Shown here: positions 15,182 through 20,797 of the stretch, piece after piece
Layout of the letters: each line of letters begins with the position of its first letter
Position numbering within the stretch: position 1 is the stretch's first letter
Source: CAYVMN01 sp964452575
Lineage (GTDB): Bacteria; Desulfobacterota; DSM-4660; Desulfatiglandales; Desulfatiglandaceae
Length of the DNA: 20,947 nucleotides
Direction: 5' to 3'
NCBI GenBank assembly: GCA_964452575.1
Contig: CAYVMN010000065.1
Span: 1 to 20,947 of the forward strand
Translations under genes and position numbers: made by a program
The notes under the pieces: generated by a model
Told to the model about the DNA's origin: nothing
Databases searched by the model: none
What the model saw: only the letters and a program-made list of their open reading frames with translations

Positions 15182-16652
15182 TCCTTTTCACCTCTTCTAT
15201 GCTCTTTAGCATGGCCGCTGCCTTTCTCATTGTCTCCTCATATTCTCCTTCAGGAGAGGAGTCAGCCACAATCCCGGCTCCCACCTGAACAGAGAGCCTG
15301 TTTCTTGCAACGGTAATTGCGCGGATGGTAATGCAAAAGTCCATGTTTCCATCAAAACCGAAATACCCGACAGCCCCGGCATAGGGTCCCCTTGGAGTCG
15401 GTTCTAATTCGCTGATAATCTCCATTGCTCTGATCTTGGGCGCGCCCGAGACCGTCCCGGCAGGAAAGGCCGACATGAAAAGATCAAAGGAGTCCATTTC
15501 CGGTCTCAACAATCCCTCCACATTAGAGACAATGTGCATCACATGAGAGTATCGTTCCACCTCCATAAGCCTTGGGACGGTGACAGAGCCGTGGACCGCC
15601 ACCTTCCCCACATCGTTCCTCCCCAGATCGACCAGCATGATATGTTCGGCCCGTTCCTTGGGGTCTGAGATTAGTTCCTTTTCCAATGCCATGTCCGACT
15701 CCGGATCATCACCCCTCGGCCTGGTGCCTGCTATGGGACGGAGCTGGATCCTCTTGTCTGTCAACCGGATAAGGATTTCAGGGGAGGCACCTATCAATCT
15801 GATCTCTCCGAAATTGAGATAGAACATATACGGAGAGGGATTGATGCTCCTCAGGTTTCTATAAAGGGCAAAGTCATCTCCAGATACCTGGCCCGAGAAT
15901 CTCTGGGAAAGGACGACCTGAATCACGTCCCCCGAAACGATATACTCTTTGGCCTTACGCACCACCTCCTCAAACCCCTCTTTGCTAAAATTGGATTGGA
16001 ATTCTGTGAGAGAAAACCGATCTTCATGGGGAACAGGGGCGGGTTGCCGCAGCATGCCGATGGTCTCATCGATATCCAGGCAGGCCCGGGCATAGGCCTC
16101 TTTCGGGTCCGGATACTCTTGGATGCGGGCAAAGGCCACCACCCTGACCTTATGTGTCAGGTGGTCAAAAATAATAAGCCTGCCGGAGACGGTAAAAGTG
16201 GCCTCGGGCAGATCAGGGTCTTCAGGGGACACGCCCTGAAGCCGTTCCCATTTCCTGATCACATCGTAGTTGCAATATCCCACGAGCCCGCCCTGAAAAG
16301 GTGAGATGAGCCCCGTTTCCACGGGTCTGAACCTCCTGCTAATGTCTCTCAAAACGAGGAGGGGATTCGAGACGTCCCTGATCGTTTCTTTCTCCCCTGA
16401 CCTCTCCAGGATTTCCATCTCACTATTGTATGAAAGGGCTGTCAGGTAGGGATCGTAACCGATAATGCTGTATCGTCCCCATCTCTCTCCACCATCAGCG
16501 CTTTCGAGGAGATAGGAAAAGGGCTTGTCTTTGATCCTCAGGTAGACCGAAACCGGGGTCTCTGTATCGGCTAAGAACTCCTGATAGACCGGGATCATGT
16601 TTCCATGCCCTGCCATGGTCTTAAATTCAGAAAATGAGGGTTTCGTTTTCAA
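15162..16652 (-). CDS. trpE: Anthranilate synthase component I
   Basis: TrpE converts chorismate and ammonia to anthranilate, the committed step to tryptophan. It has 496 residues. The N-terminal region keeps the tryptophan feedback site, LLES at 48-51 followed by GGERWGRYS. The chorismate-binding part has LIGASPEILIRL, RPIAGTRPRG, EHIMLVDLGRND, GTVSGAPKIRAME and the C-terminal PYAGAVGYFG and VQVGAGIVADS. The start is TTG at 16652, set by GGGAG seven bases upstream and by the typical N-terminal KPSFSEFKTMAGHGNMIPVY; no ATG lies between the ribosome binding site and this motif. It is the first structural gene after the trp attenuator, and its ribosome binding site lies only a few bases beyond the second terminator hairpin. 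Confidence 0.97.
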   Translation of the reverse strand: MKTKPSFSEFKTMAGHGNMIPVYQEFLADTETPVSVYLRIKDKPFSYLLESADGGERWGRYSIIGYDPYLTALSYNSEMEILERSGEKETIRDVSNPLLVLRDISRRFRPVETGLISPFQGGLVGYCNYDVIRKWERLQGVSPEDPDLPEATFTVSGRLIIFDHLTHKVRVVAFARIQEYPDPKEAYARACLDIDETIGMLRQPAPVPHEDRFSLTEFQSNFSKEGFEEVVRKAKEYIVSGDVIQVVLSQRFSGQVSGDDFALYRNLRSINPSPYMFYLNFGEIRLIGASPEILIRLTDKRIQLRPIAGTRPRGDDPESDMALEKELISDPKERAEHIMLVDLGRNDVGKVAVHGSVTVPRLMEVERYSHVMHIVSNVEGLLRPEMDSFDLFMSAFPAGTVSGAPKIRAMEIISELEPTPRGPYAGAVGYFGFDGNMDFCITIRAITVARNRLSVQVGAGIVADSSPEGEYEETMRKAAAMLKSIEEVKRNDTANR

Positions 16653-16665
16653 ATCCAGACTCCCA

Positions 16666-16700
16666 AATTAAAAGGCCGTGAGGATCATGACCCCACGGCC
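16666..16700 (-). terminator. Second trp leader terminator-like hairpin (segments 5:6)
   Basis: On the minus strand GGCCGTGGGG (16691-16700) pairs with CCTCACGGCC (16674-16683), one G-U pair, followed by TTTTAATT. Segment 5 can instead pair with segment 4 of the upstream terminator (CCCCGCGG with CCGTGGGG, eight pairs). The T-run is weaker than in the first terminator and abuts the trpE ribosome binding site. Confidence 0.72.
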
Positions 16701-16716
16701 CTAAGAGACACTTTCA

Positions 16717-16810
16717 ATAAAAAACCGCGGGGCATTCAGGAGATGACCCCACGGTTTCTTAGCTGATATGGCTTATCGTGACAGGCTCATCTCCTAGTTG
16801 GAGCTGAGCC
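16717..16810 (-). promoter_or_regulatory. trp attenuator: 1:2 pause hairpin, 2:3 antiterminator, 3:4 terminator
   Basis: Segment 1 (16800-16810, GGCTCAGCTCC) pairs with segment 2 (16784-16794, GGAGATGAGCC) with one mismatch. Segment 2 alternatively pairs with segment 3 (AGGAGATGA at 16787-16795 with TCATCTCCT at 16738-16746, nine perfect pairs). Segment 3 also belongs to the terminator AACCGTGGGG/CCCCGCGGTT (16747-16756 with 16723-16732), followed by a T-run (16719-16724). The three Trp codons (16809-16817) adjoin segment 1, so a ribosome stalled there masks segment 1, frees 2 to pair with 3, and prevents termination. This is the classic ribosome-mediated trp attenuation logic. Confidence 0.93.
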
Positions 16811-16862
16811 ACCACCAGTTGCTTCTTGAAATTGAAACGATTTTTCCTTTCCCGCAAATCAT
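16794..16862 (-). CDS. trpL: trp operon leader peptide (22 residues, three tandem Trp)
   Basis: An ATG-to-TAG frame on the minus strand encodes Met-Ile-Cys-Gly-Lys at its start and N-W-W-W-L at residues 15-19; the three TGG codons are consecutive (16809-16817). It sits between a strong promoter and the attenuator hairpins, exactly where a Trp sensor is needed. The ATG is only seven bases past the -10 box, so the mRNA would begin at or within a base or two of the start codon: a leaderless start. An in-frame stop lies inside the -10 box, so no upstream start is possible. A purine-rich GGGAAAGGA inside codons 4-6 has no ATG, GTG or TTG in this frame after it. Confidence 0.9.
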   Translation of the reverse strand: MICGKGKIVSISRSNWWWLSSN

Positions 16863-16869
16863 GGGCTTC

Positions 16870-16898
16870 TATATACCCATAGTGAAGAAAGATGTCAA
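16870..16898 (-). promoter_or_regulatory. trp operon promoter (sigma70 type)
   Basis: TTGACA (16893-16898), 17-base spacer, TATATA (16870-16875) on the minus strand. The predicted start is at 16862-16864. Its -35 box is the left end of a 40 bp palindrome shared with the divergent aro promoter. Confidence 0.9.
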
Positions 16899-16932
16899 GA
16901 AAAAATTTTGTCCAGGAAAATTTTTCTTGACA
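16893..16932. promoter_or_regulatory. 40 bp AT-rich palindrome joining the divergent trp and aro promoters
   Basis: TGTCAAGAAAAAATTTT (16893-16909) and AAAATTTTTCTTGACA (16917-16932) are inverted copies differing by one A, around GTCCAGG. Each outer end is the -35 box of one promoter; the A/T tracts lie where UP elements would act for both. It could also be an operator for a dimeric regulator. Confidence 0.75.
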
Positions 16933-16955
16933 AAGGAGAAAAATTCGCTTAAAAG
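16927..16955 (+). promoter_or_regulatory. aro operon promoter (sigma70 type)
   Basis: TTGACA (16927-16932), 17-base spacer, TAAAAG (16950-16955) on the plus strand. Transcription would start near 16962, 26 bases before the leader peptide ATG. Confidence 0.82.
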
Positions 16956-16987
16956 ACGCACAAGTAAATTTATTGAGACAAGAGCGA

Positions 16988-17065
16988 ATGACAAATAGGA
17001 CAATCAACCAGACGTGGCAGGGCTTTTATTTTTATTTTGAAGGGAGAGGTCTGCCCATGGTTTGA
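16988..17065 (+). CDS. aro operon leader peptide (25 residues, Trp and Phe-Tyr-Phe-Tyr-Phe)
   Basis: An ATG-to-TGA frame encodes Trp at residue 10 and an uninterrupted F-Y-F-Y-F at residues 13-17 (TTT TAT TTT TAT TTT, 17024-17038), then EGRGLPMV. Six aromatic residues in eight codons, upstream of aroK, aroC and aroF, mark it as a sensor of charged tRNA-Phe and tRNA-Tyr. Codons 21-25 and the first T of the stop codon are also the 5' arm of the antiterminator, so a ribosome that completes the peptide masks that arm. The ribosome binding site is weak (AAGAG). No homologue is known to me; identity rests on position, codon content and RNA folding. Confidence 0.87.
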   Translation: MTNRTINQTWQGFYFYFEGRGLPMV

Positions 17066-17121
17066 TTGATCATCCTCTTACATGTAAAGCCGTGGGCAGA
17101 CCGAAGCTCACGGCTTTTTTT
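17048..17121 (+). promoter_or_regulatory. aro attenuator (antiterminator and terminator)
   Basis: Terminator: AAAGCCGTGGGC (17086-17097) pairs with GCTCACGGCTTT (17106-17117), one G-U pair, eight-base loop; its T-run spans 17115-17121. Antiterminator: GGTCTGCCCATGGTTT (17048-17063) pairs with 17086-17102, a stem of about 16 bp with two G-U pairs that consumes the terminator's whole 5' arm. A ribosome stalled in the Phe/Tyr run leaves 17048-17063 largely free (read-through); one reaching the TGA at 17063-17065 covers it (termination). No separate 1:2 protector hairpin is needed. Confidence 0.87.
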
Positions 17122-17208
17122 ATTTTTGGGACCACTTTGATGGACAAGATTTTGAAGATTCTTGACACAAGCGCTTTGAAAGATAGGCCGCCTCTGGCCC
17201 GGAGGGAG

Positions 17209-17227
17209 GACCGCGAGGGTCTTTTTT
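17209..17227 (+). terminator. Terminator-like hairpin in repeat copy B (plus strand)
   Basis: GACC/GGTC stem, extendable outward by weaker pairs, followed by TTTTTT. If active it would be a second block on aroK transcription. The stem is short, and the sequence can also pair with its inverted partner at 17311-17329. Confidence 0.45.
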
Positions 17228-17310
17228 CCAAAGGACGTAACCCAAATTCTTCACAGCCTCTGCCACGCCCCCTTAGCTTTAAATACAGTTTCTGCCAGGC
17301 AGGGGAGAGG

Positions 17311-17329
17311 AAAAAAGACCCTCACGGTC
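17311..17329 (-). terminator. Terminator-like hairpin in repeat copy B (minus strand)
   Basis: The inverted partner of the plus-strand hairpin: GACC-GTGAG-GGTC followed by TTTTTT on the minus strand. It would stop antisense transcription entering the trp/aro regulatory region from the right. Confidence 0.45.
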
Positions 17330-17408
17330 CTCTTGCTCCTCAGCGTTTTCAAAGCGCTTGTGTTAAGAAGATTCGTTACTTACCAGGAGATCTCAGGCGA
17401 GTGATCAG

Positions 17409-17936
17409 ATGAACATAGTGCTTATAGGATACCGGTGCAGTGGCAAGACCGAAGTGGGCAAAATCCTTTCCAGGGAACTGGGAAGGGATTTTGCCGATAC
17501 GGACACATTGGTCGAGGATCATGCCGGTTGTTCCATTGAGGCGATAATATCCACGAGAGGATGGGATCGGTTCCGTGATATTGAAAAAAGGGTGGTTCAA
17601 GAGGTCTCGAGGAGAGAAAATCTGGTCATTGCGACCGGGGGTGGGGTTGTAATGGAAGAGGAAAATGTCAAGAGCCTTAAAGAAAATGGCTGGATAGTGT
17701 GGCTTAACGGGAACCCAGAAGTCCTGAGAGAGAGGGCGGAGAAAGAGCAAAGATCGGGTAAGATCAGGCCATCTCTCACAGGTGCTGATCCCCTCATTGA
17801 GATTAACCAGGTATTGAAGGTCAGGACACCGCTTTACGAACAGGCCGCAACCCTGATGGTGGATACCACTCATCTTAGGCCTGAAGAGGTAGTATCTTCG
17901 ATCATGAAGGCCCTGCCAGAAGGATTACAGGGATAG
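17409..17936 (+). CDS. aroK: Shikimate kinase
   Basis: AroK phosphorylates shikimate at the 3-hydroxyl with ATP, the fifth step toward chorismate. It is a 175-residue P-loop enzyme. Walker A is GYRCSGKT at 7-14; Asp 30 and Asp 32 (FADTDTL) bind Mg2+ and shikimate; Arg 56 (RFRDIE), the GGG loop at 77-79, Arg 120 in the lid (IRPSLTG) and Arg 139 (VRTPLYEQAA) complete the site. It is the first structural gene after the aro leader, and aroC begins four bases after it ends. The ribosome binding site is poor: AGGAGA is over 15 bases away. Family alignment still supports this ATG, since the P-loop starts at residue 7. Confidence 0.96.
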   Translation: MNIVLIGYRCSGKTEVGKILSRELGRDFADTDTLVEDHAGCSIEAIISTRGWDRFRDIEKRVVQEVSRRENLVIATGGGVVMEEENVKSLKENGWIVWLNGNPEVLRERAEKEQRSGKIRPSLTGADPLIEINQVLKVRTPLYEQAATLMVDTTHLRPEEVVSSIMKALPEGLQG

Positions 17937-17940
17937 GATC

Positions 17941-18993
17941 ATGGCCGGAAATACGTTCGGGACGGTATTTAAGGTAACTACGTTCGGTGAATCACACGGA
18001 AACGGGGTGGGTGTAGTTATTGATGGTTGTCCTCCCCGGCTCAGTCTATTGACCGAAGACTTTGTCTCAGAGATGGCGCGTCGCAGGCCCGGAAAAAATC
18101 CCTTTGGGACCCCACGGCAAGAGGAGGATAGGGTGGAAATCCTCTCAGGTGTGTTCGAAGGCCTGACCACAGGCGCCCCAATTACCCTTTTCATCCCAAA
18201 CCAAGATTCGGACAGTAAACCATACAAGATCTTGGGCCGGCTTTTCAGGCCTGGCCATGCCGATTATACCTACTCTAAGAAGTACGGCCACTTTGATTTT
18301 AGGGGAGGGGGGAGATATTCTGCCAGAGAGACTGCGGCCAGGGTTGCTGCGGGGGTGGTGGCCGGCAAGACCCTGGAGACATTAGGGATAAAGGTAATGG
18401 CATACACCCTGGAATTAGGGGGTATCAGGGCCAAGAAAATCAACATGGATTTTGTTGAGGAGAACCCCCTTTACTGCCCCGACCCAACGGCAGCTGAACT
18501 GATGGAGGCGGCCATATTAAGAGCGAAGAAGGAAGGCGATTCCCTGGGGGGCATTGCAGAAGTCCGAGTGACAGGTTGTCCAGCAGGGCTGGGTGAACCT
18601 GTGTTCGATAAATTAGATGCCGACCTGGCAAAGGCTGTTATGTCCATCGGCACGGTTAAGGGCGTTGAGATAGGCATGGGCTTTGAGGCTGCAAGACTCA
18701 AAGGTTCGGAAAATAATGACCCCATTATTCCAGACGGATTTGCTTCAAATCGGGCCGGAGGAATCCTTGGGGGCATCTCCAATGGAGACGAGATTATTTT
18801 GAGGGCTGCAATGAAGCCCATCCCTTCTATCAACCGGGAACAGGATACGGTGGACCGGGAAGGGCGTCCCGCCAAGCTGAAGTTTACCGGAAGGTTTGAC
18901 GTTTGCGCTATTCCTCGAATTATACCTGTCCTCGAATCCATGGTCAAGATCGTCCTGGCAGACCATTATTTGCGGTCAAGGACAATAAGATAA
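17941..18993 (+). CDS. aroC: Chorismate synthase
   Basis: AroC makes chorismate from EPSP by an anti-1,4 elimination that needs reduced FMN. It has 350 residues, the usual bacterial length. Signatures are TFGESHGNGVG (about 14-24), RRRPGKNPFGTPR near 47-59, FRPGHADYTYSKKYG and FRGGGRYSARETAARV, the last containing the FMN and substrate loop, and the C-terminal region ending IPRIIPVLESM. The usual RHD triplet near the C-terminus reads RFD here, a mild departure. The ATG follows AGGA and is four bases past the aroK stop, so the two are coupled. Chorismate made here feeds TrpE, encoded divergently. Confidence 0.97.
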   Translation: MAGNTFGTVFKVTTFGESHGNGVGVVIDGCPPRLSLLTEDFVSEMARRRPGKNPFGTPRQEEDRVEILSGVFEGLTTGAPITLFIPNQDSDSKPYKILGRLFRPGHADYTYSKKYGHFDFRGGGRYSARETAARVAAGVVAGKTLETLGIKVMAYTLELGGIRAKKINMDFVEENPLYCPDPTAAELMEAAILRAKKEGDSLGGIAEVRVTGCPAGLGEPVFDKLDADLAKAVMSIGTVKGVEIGMGFEAARLKGSENNDPIIPDGFASNRAGGILGGISNGDEIILRAAMKPIPSINREQDTVDREGRPAKLKFTGRFDVCAIPRIIPVLESMVKIVLADHYLRSRTIR

Positions 18994-19017
18994 GCCATTC
19001 AAAAAGGAGGAGGCGAG

Positions 19018-19839
19018 ATGTTAGGCAAGAATATCCGGATGGAAAGAGTCATCGACCGTGACACAAAAAAAACCGTGATAGTGCCCCTGATACATGGCGT
19101 CGGCATGGGCCCTATAGAAGGTATCAAGGATATCAGAAATACAGTGGACCTGGTCTCGCTTGGAGGTGCCAATGCGGTTATTCTTCATAAAGGGATTGTT
19201 AGGGCTGGTCACAGGCACACCGGAAAGGACATCGGTCTGATTTTACATCTGACCGCCACCTTGGAAAACGGGAAGCAGACGCTCGTTACTGACGTGGAAG
19301 AGGCCATTACAATAGGGGCGGATGCGGTATCGGTCAGGATAGATGTGGGGGGCACTGACGAAGAAGGGATGTTGAAGTTGCTTGGCAACGTCTCCCGGGA
19401 TGCCTCCAGATGGGGTATGCCGCTCTTTGCCTTGATGGACCCGGGCAGTGACAAGGATAAAGAAAGACAGGTGAAAAACCTGATGCGGGCCGTCCGAATT
19501 GGGGGCGAAATAGGGGCTGACCTGGTCAGGGTGCCCTACAGTGGCTCAATAGATACATTTAAGGAAGTGGTTTCTGTGTGTCCTGTCCCTTTAGTTATCA
19601 TCGGCGGGGAAAAAAAGGCAGCAGAAAAAGAGTTCCTGGAAATGGTCCACGGGGCGATGGAGGCGGGAGCCCTCGGTGTCTCAGCGGGTAGGAACATCTT
19701 TCAGTATAAGAAGCCAGGTAATATGATCAAGGCTATCAGCCAGATTGTCCATAAGGGGCTCTCCGTCTCCAAGGCTATGGAGGCGCTCAAAGAAGAGCCC
19801 ATCAAGAGCTTTATATTTACCAGCACACCCATCTGGTAG
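19018..19839 (+). CDS. ADH synthase/class I aldolase-like protein lacking its catalytic residues
   Basis: These 273 residues align along their length with archaeal ADH synthase (2-amino-3,7-dideoxy-D-threo-hept-6-ulosonate synthase, MJ0400 type) and related class I fructose-bisphosphate aldolases: GGANAVILHKGIVRAGHR, ADAVSVRIDVG, ADLVRVPYSGSIDTF, GVSAGRNIFQ. ADH synthase starts an alternative, DAHP-free route to dehydroquinate. Compared from memory with MJ0400, its catalytic Asp 33, Tyr 153 and Schiff-base Lys 184 correspond here to Ile 25, Asp 141 and Arg 171. Aldolase chemistry through a Schiff base is therefore unlikely. The gene is otherwise intact, has a strong ribosome binding site (AGGAGG) and lies between aroC and aroF. 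It may be a regulatory or scaffolding pseudoenzyme or have changed chemistry; function is unknown. Confidence 0.85.
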   Translation: MLGKNIRMERVIDRDTKKTVIVPLIHGVGMGPIEGIKDIRNTVDLVSLGGANAVILHKGIVRAGHRHTGKDIGLILHLTATLENGKQTLVTDVEEAITIGADAVSVRIDVGGTDEEGMLKLLGNVSRDASRWGMPLFALMDPGSDKDKERQVKNLMRAVRIGGEIGADLVRVPYSGSIDTFKEVVSVCPVPLVIIGGEKKAAEKEFLEMVHGAMEAGALGVSAGRNIFQYKKPGNMIKAISQIVHKGLSVSKAMEALKEEPIKSFIFTSTPIW

Positions 19840-19930
19840 AAGATGACAATCCTCGCACACGAAAAATATTAGGGTCTTATTAGTGGTCTGTTGAGATTCA
19901 AAGAAATGGAAGGAAGGAGATGATTATACC

Positions 19931-20770
19931 ATGACCAATCTGAAACTCACATCCTTAAACGGTGATCATAGTCGCCGGACAGTCGTTACTGTAGATAGCG
20001 TAAGAATCGGTGATGATTTTGTTGTGATTGCCGGTCCTTGCAGTGTGGAGAGTGAGGAACAAACCATACGGACCGCCCAGAAAGTCAAAGAGGCGGGCGG
20101 CAATATGCTCAGAGGCGGTGCCTTCAAGCCGAGAACTTCCCCCTATGATTTTCAGGGGCTTGGCCTCAAGGCGCTTAAAATTCTTGAAAAGGCGAAGAGA
20201 GAGACTGGTCTTCCGGTGGTGACCGAGGTCACTGATCCTAGGGATGTGTCCTGGGTCTGCGAATATGCAGATGTCCTTCAGATTGGGACAAGGAACATGC
20301 AGAACTTCACTCTCCTCAAGGAGGTTGGAAAAGTGGGCAAGCCCGTGCTCCTCAAAAGGGGGATGTATTCAACCCTTAAAGAATGGCTCAACTGCGCGGA
20401 ATACATACTTGCAGAGGGGAATCCCAACGTCATACTCTGTGAAAGGGGAATAAGGACATTTGAAACCTATACCAGGAACACCCTGGATCTGAGCATTGTG
20501 CCCTCTGTTAAGGAGGTTTCTCACCTTCCTATCATCGTTGATCCTTCTCATGGGACCGGAAGGTTGAGCATAATCGAACCCATGAGTCTTGCGGCTATGA
20601 CGGCAGGTGCAGATGGGGTCATGATTGAGGTTCACCACAATCCGAGTGAGGCACTATGCGATAAAGATCAAGCTATGCCGCCTGATATGTTTGCTGGGCT
20701 GATGAGGAAATTAGAGGTGCTCAGATCCTATATGAAGGAGATCAATAAGGGCAACGGGAATAAGGATTAG
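19931..20770 (+). CDS. aroF: DAHP synthase, type I-beta (KDO8P-synthase-like), without regulatory domain
   Basis: This enzyme joins phosphoenolpyruvate and erythrose 4-phosphate, the first step of the shikimate pathway. The 279 residues carry the type I-beta signatures: IAGPCSVES (33-41, metal-binding Cys 37), RGGAFKPRTSPYDFQG (61-76), QIGTRNMQNF, KRGM, IVDPSHGTGR and EVHHNP. Thermotoga-type relatives have an N-terminal ferredoxin-like ACT domain for Phe/Tyr feedback, and others a chorismate mutase domain; here only about 32 residues precede the barrel, so neither is present. The ATG follows AAGGAG at a long spacing of about 11 bases. It is the last gene of the aro unit; the terminator in repeat copy C follows about 70 bases on. 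Confidence 0.95.
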   Translation: MTNLKLTSLNGDHSRRTVVTVDSVRIGDDFVVIAGPCSVESEEQTIRTAQKVKEAGGNMLRGGAFKPRTSPYDFQGLGLKALKILEKAKRETGLPVVTEVTDPRDVSWVCEYADVLQIGTRNMQNFTLLKEVGKVGKPVLLKRGMYSTLKEWLNCAEYILAEGNPNVILCERGIRTFETYTRNTLDLSIVPSVKEVSHLPIIVDPSHGTGRLSIIEPMSLAAMTAGADGVMIEVHHNPSEALCDKDQAMPPDMFAGLMRKLEVLRSYMKEINKGNGNKD

Positions 20771-20797
20771 GTGACGGGCCGGAAAATTGGAATTGCA

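Larger units (their letters stand above)
17154..17374 (+). repeat. Complete copy (copy B) of the dispersed palindromic repeat, inside the aro leader
   Basis: The 221 bp element has 28 bp terminal inverted repeats (17154-17181 and 17347-17374, 25 of 28 matching, ending ACACAAGCGCTTTGAAA). Inside, GACC-GCGAG-GGTC plus six T (17209-17227) on the plus strand and GACC-GTGAG-GGTC plus six T (17311-17329) on the minus strand form a second, inner inverted pair. Between them lies a core (about 17228-17310) nearly identical to copy C. The two arms differ between the inverted repeats. It has no coding capacity and resembles a MITE or large REP-like element. It separates the aro attenuator from aroK by about 250 bases. 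Confidence 0.85.

Noticed and set aside
16759..17007. An 82-codon minus-strand open frame across the trp promoter and leader
   Set aside because: It starts upstream of the -35 box, runs through the promoter and overlaps the Trp leader in another frame. It has no ribosome binding site or recognisable domain.
17162..17187. TTGACA inside the left end of repeat copy B as a promoter for aroK
   Set aside because: No acceptable -10 box lies 15-19 bases downstream, and the box belongs to the repeat's terminal arm.
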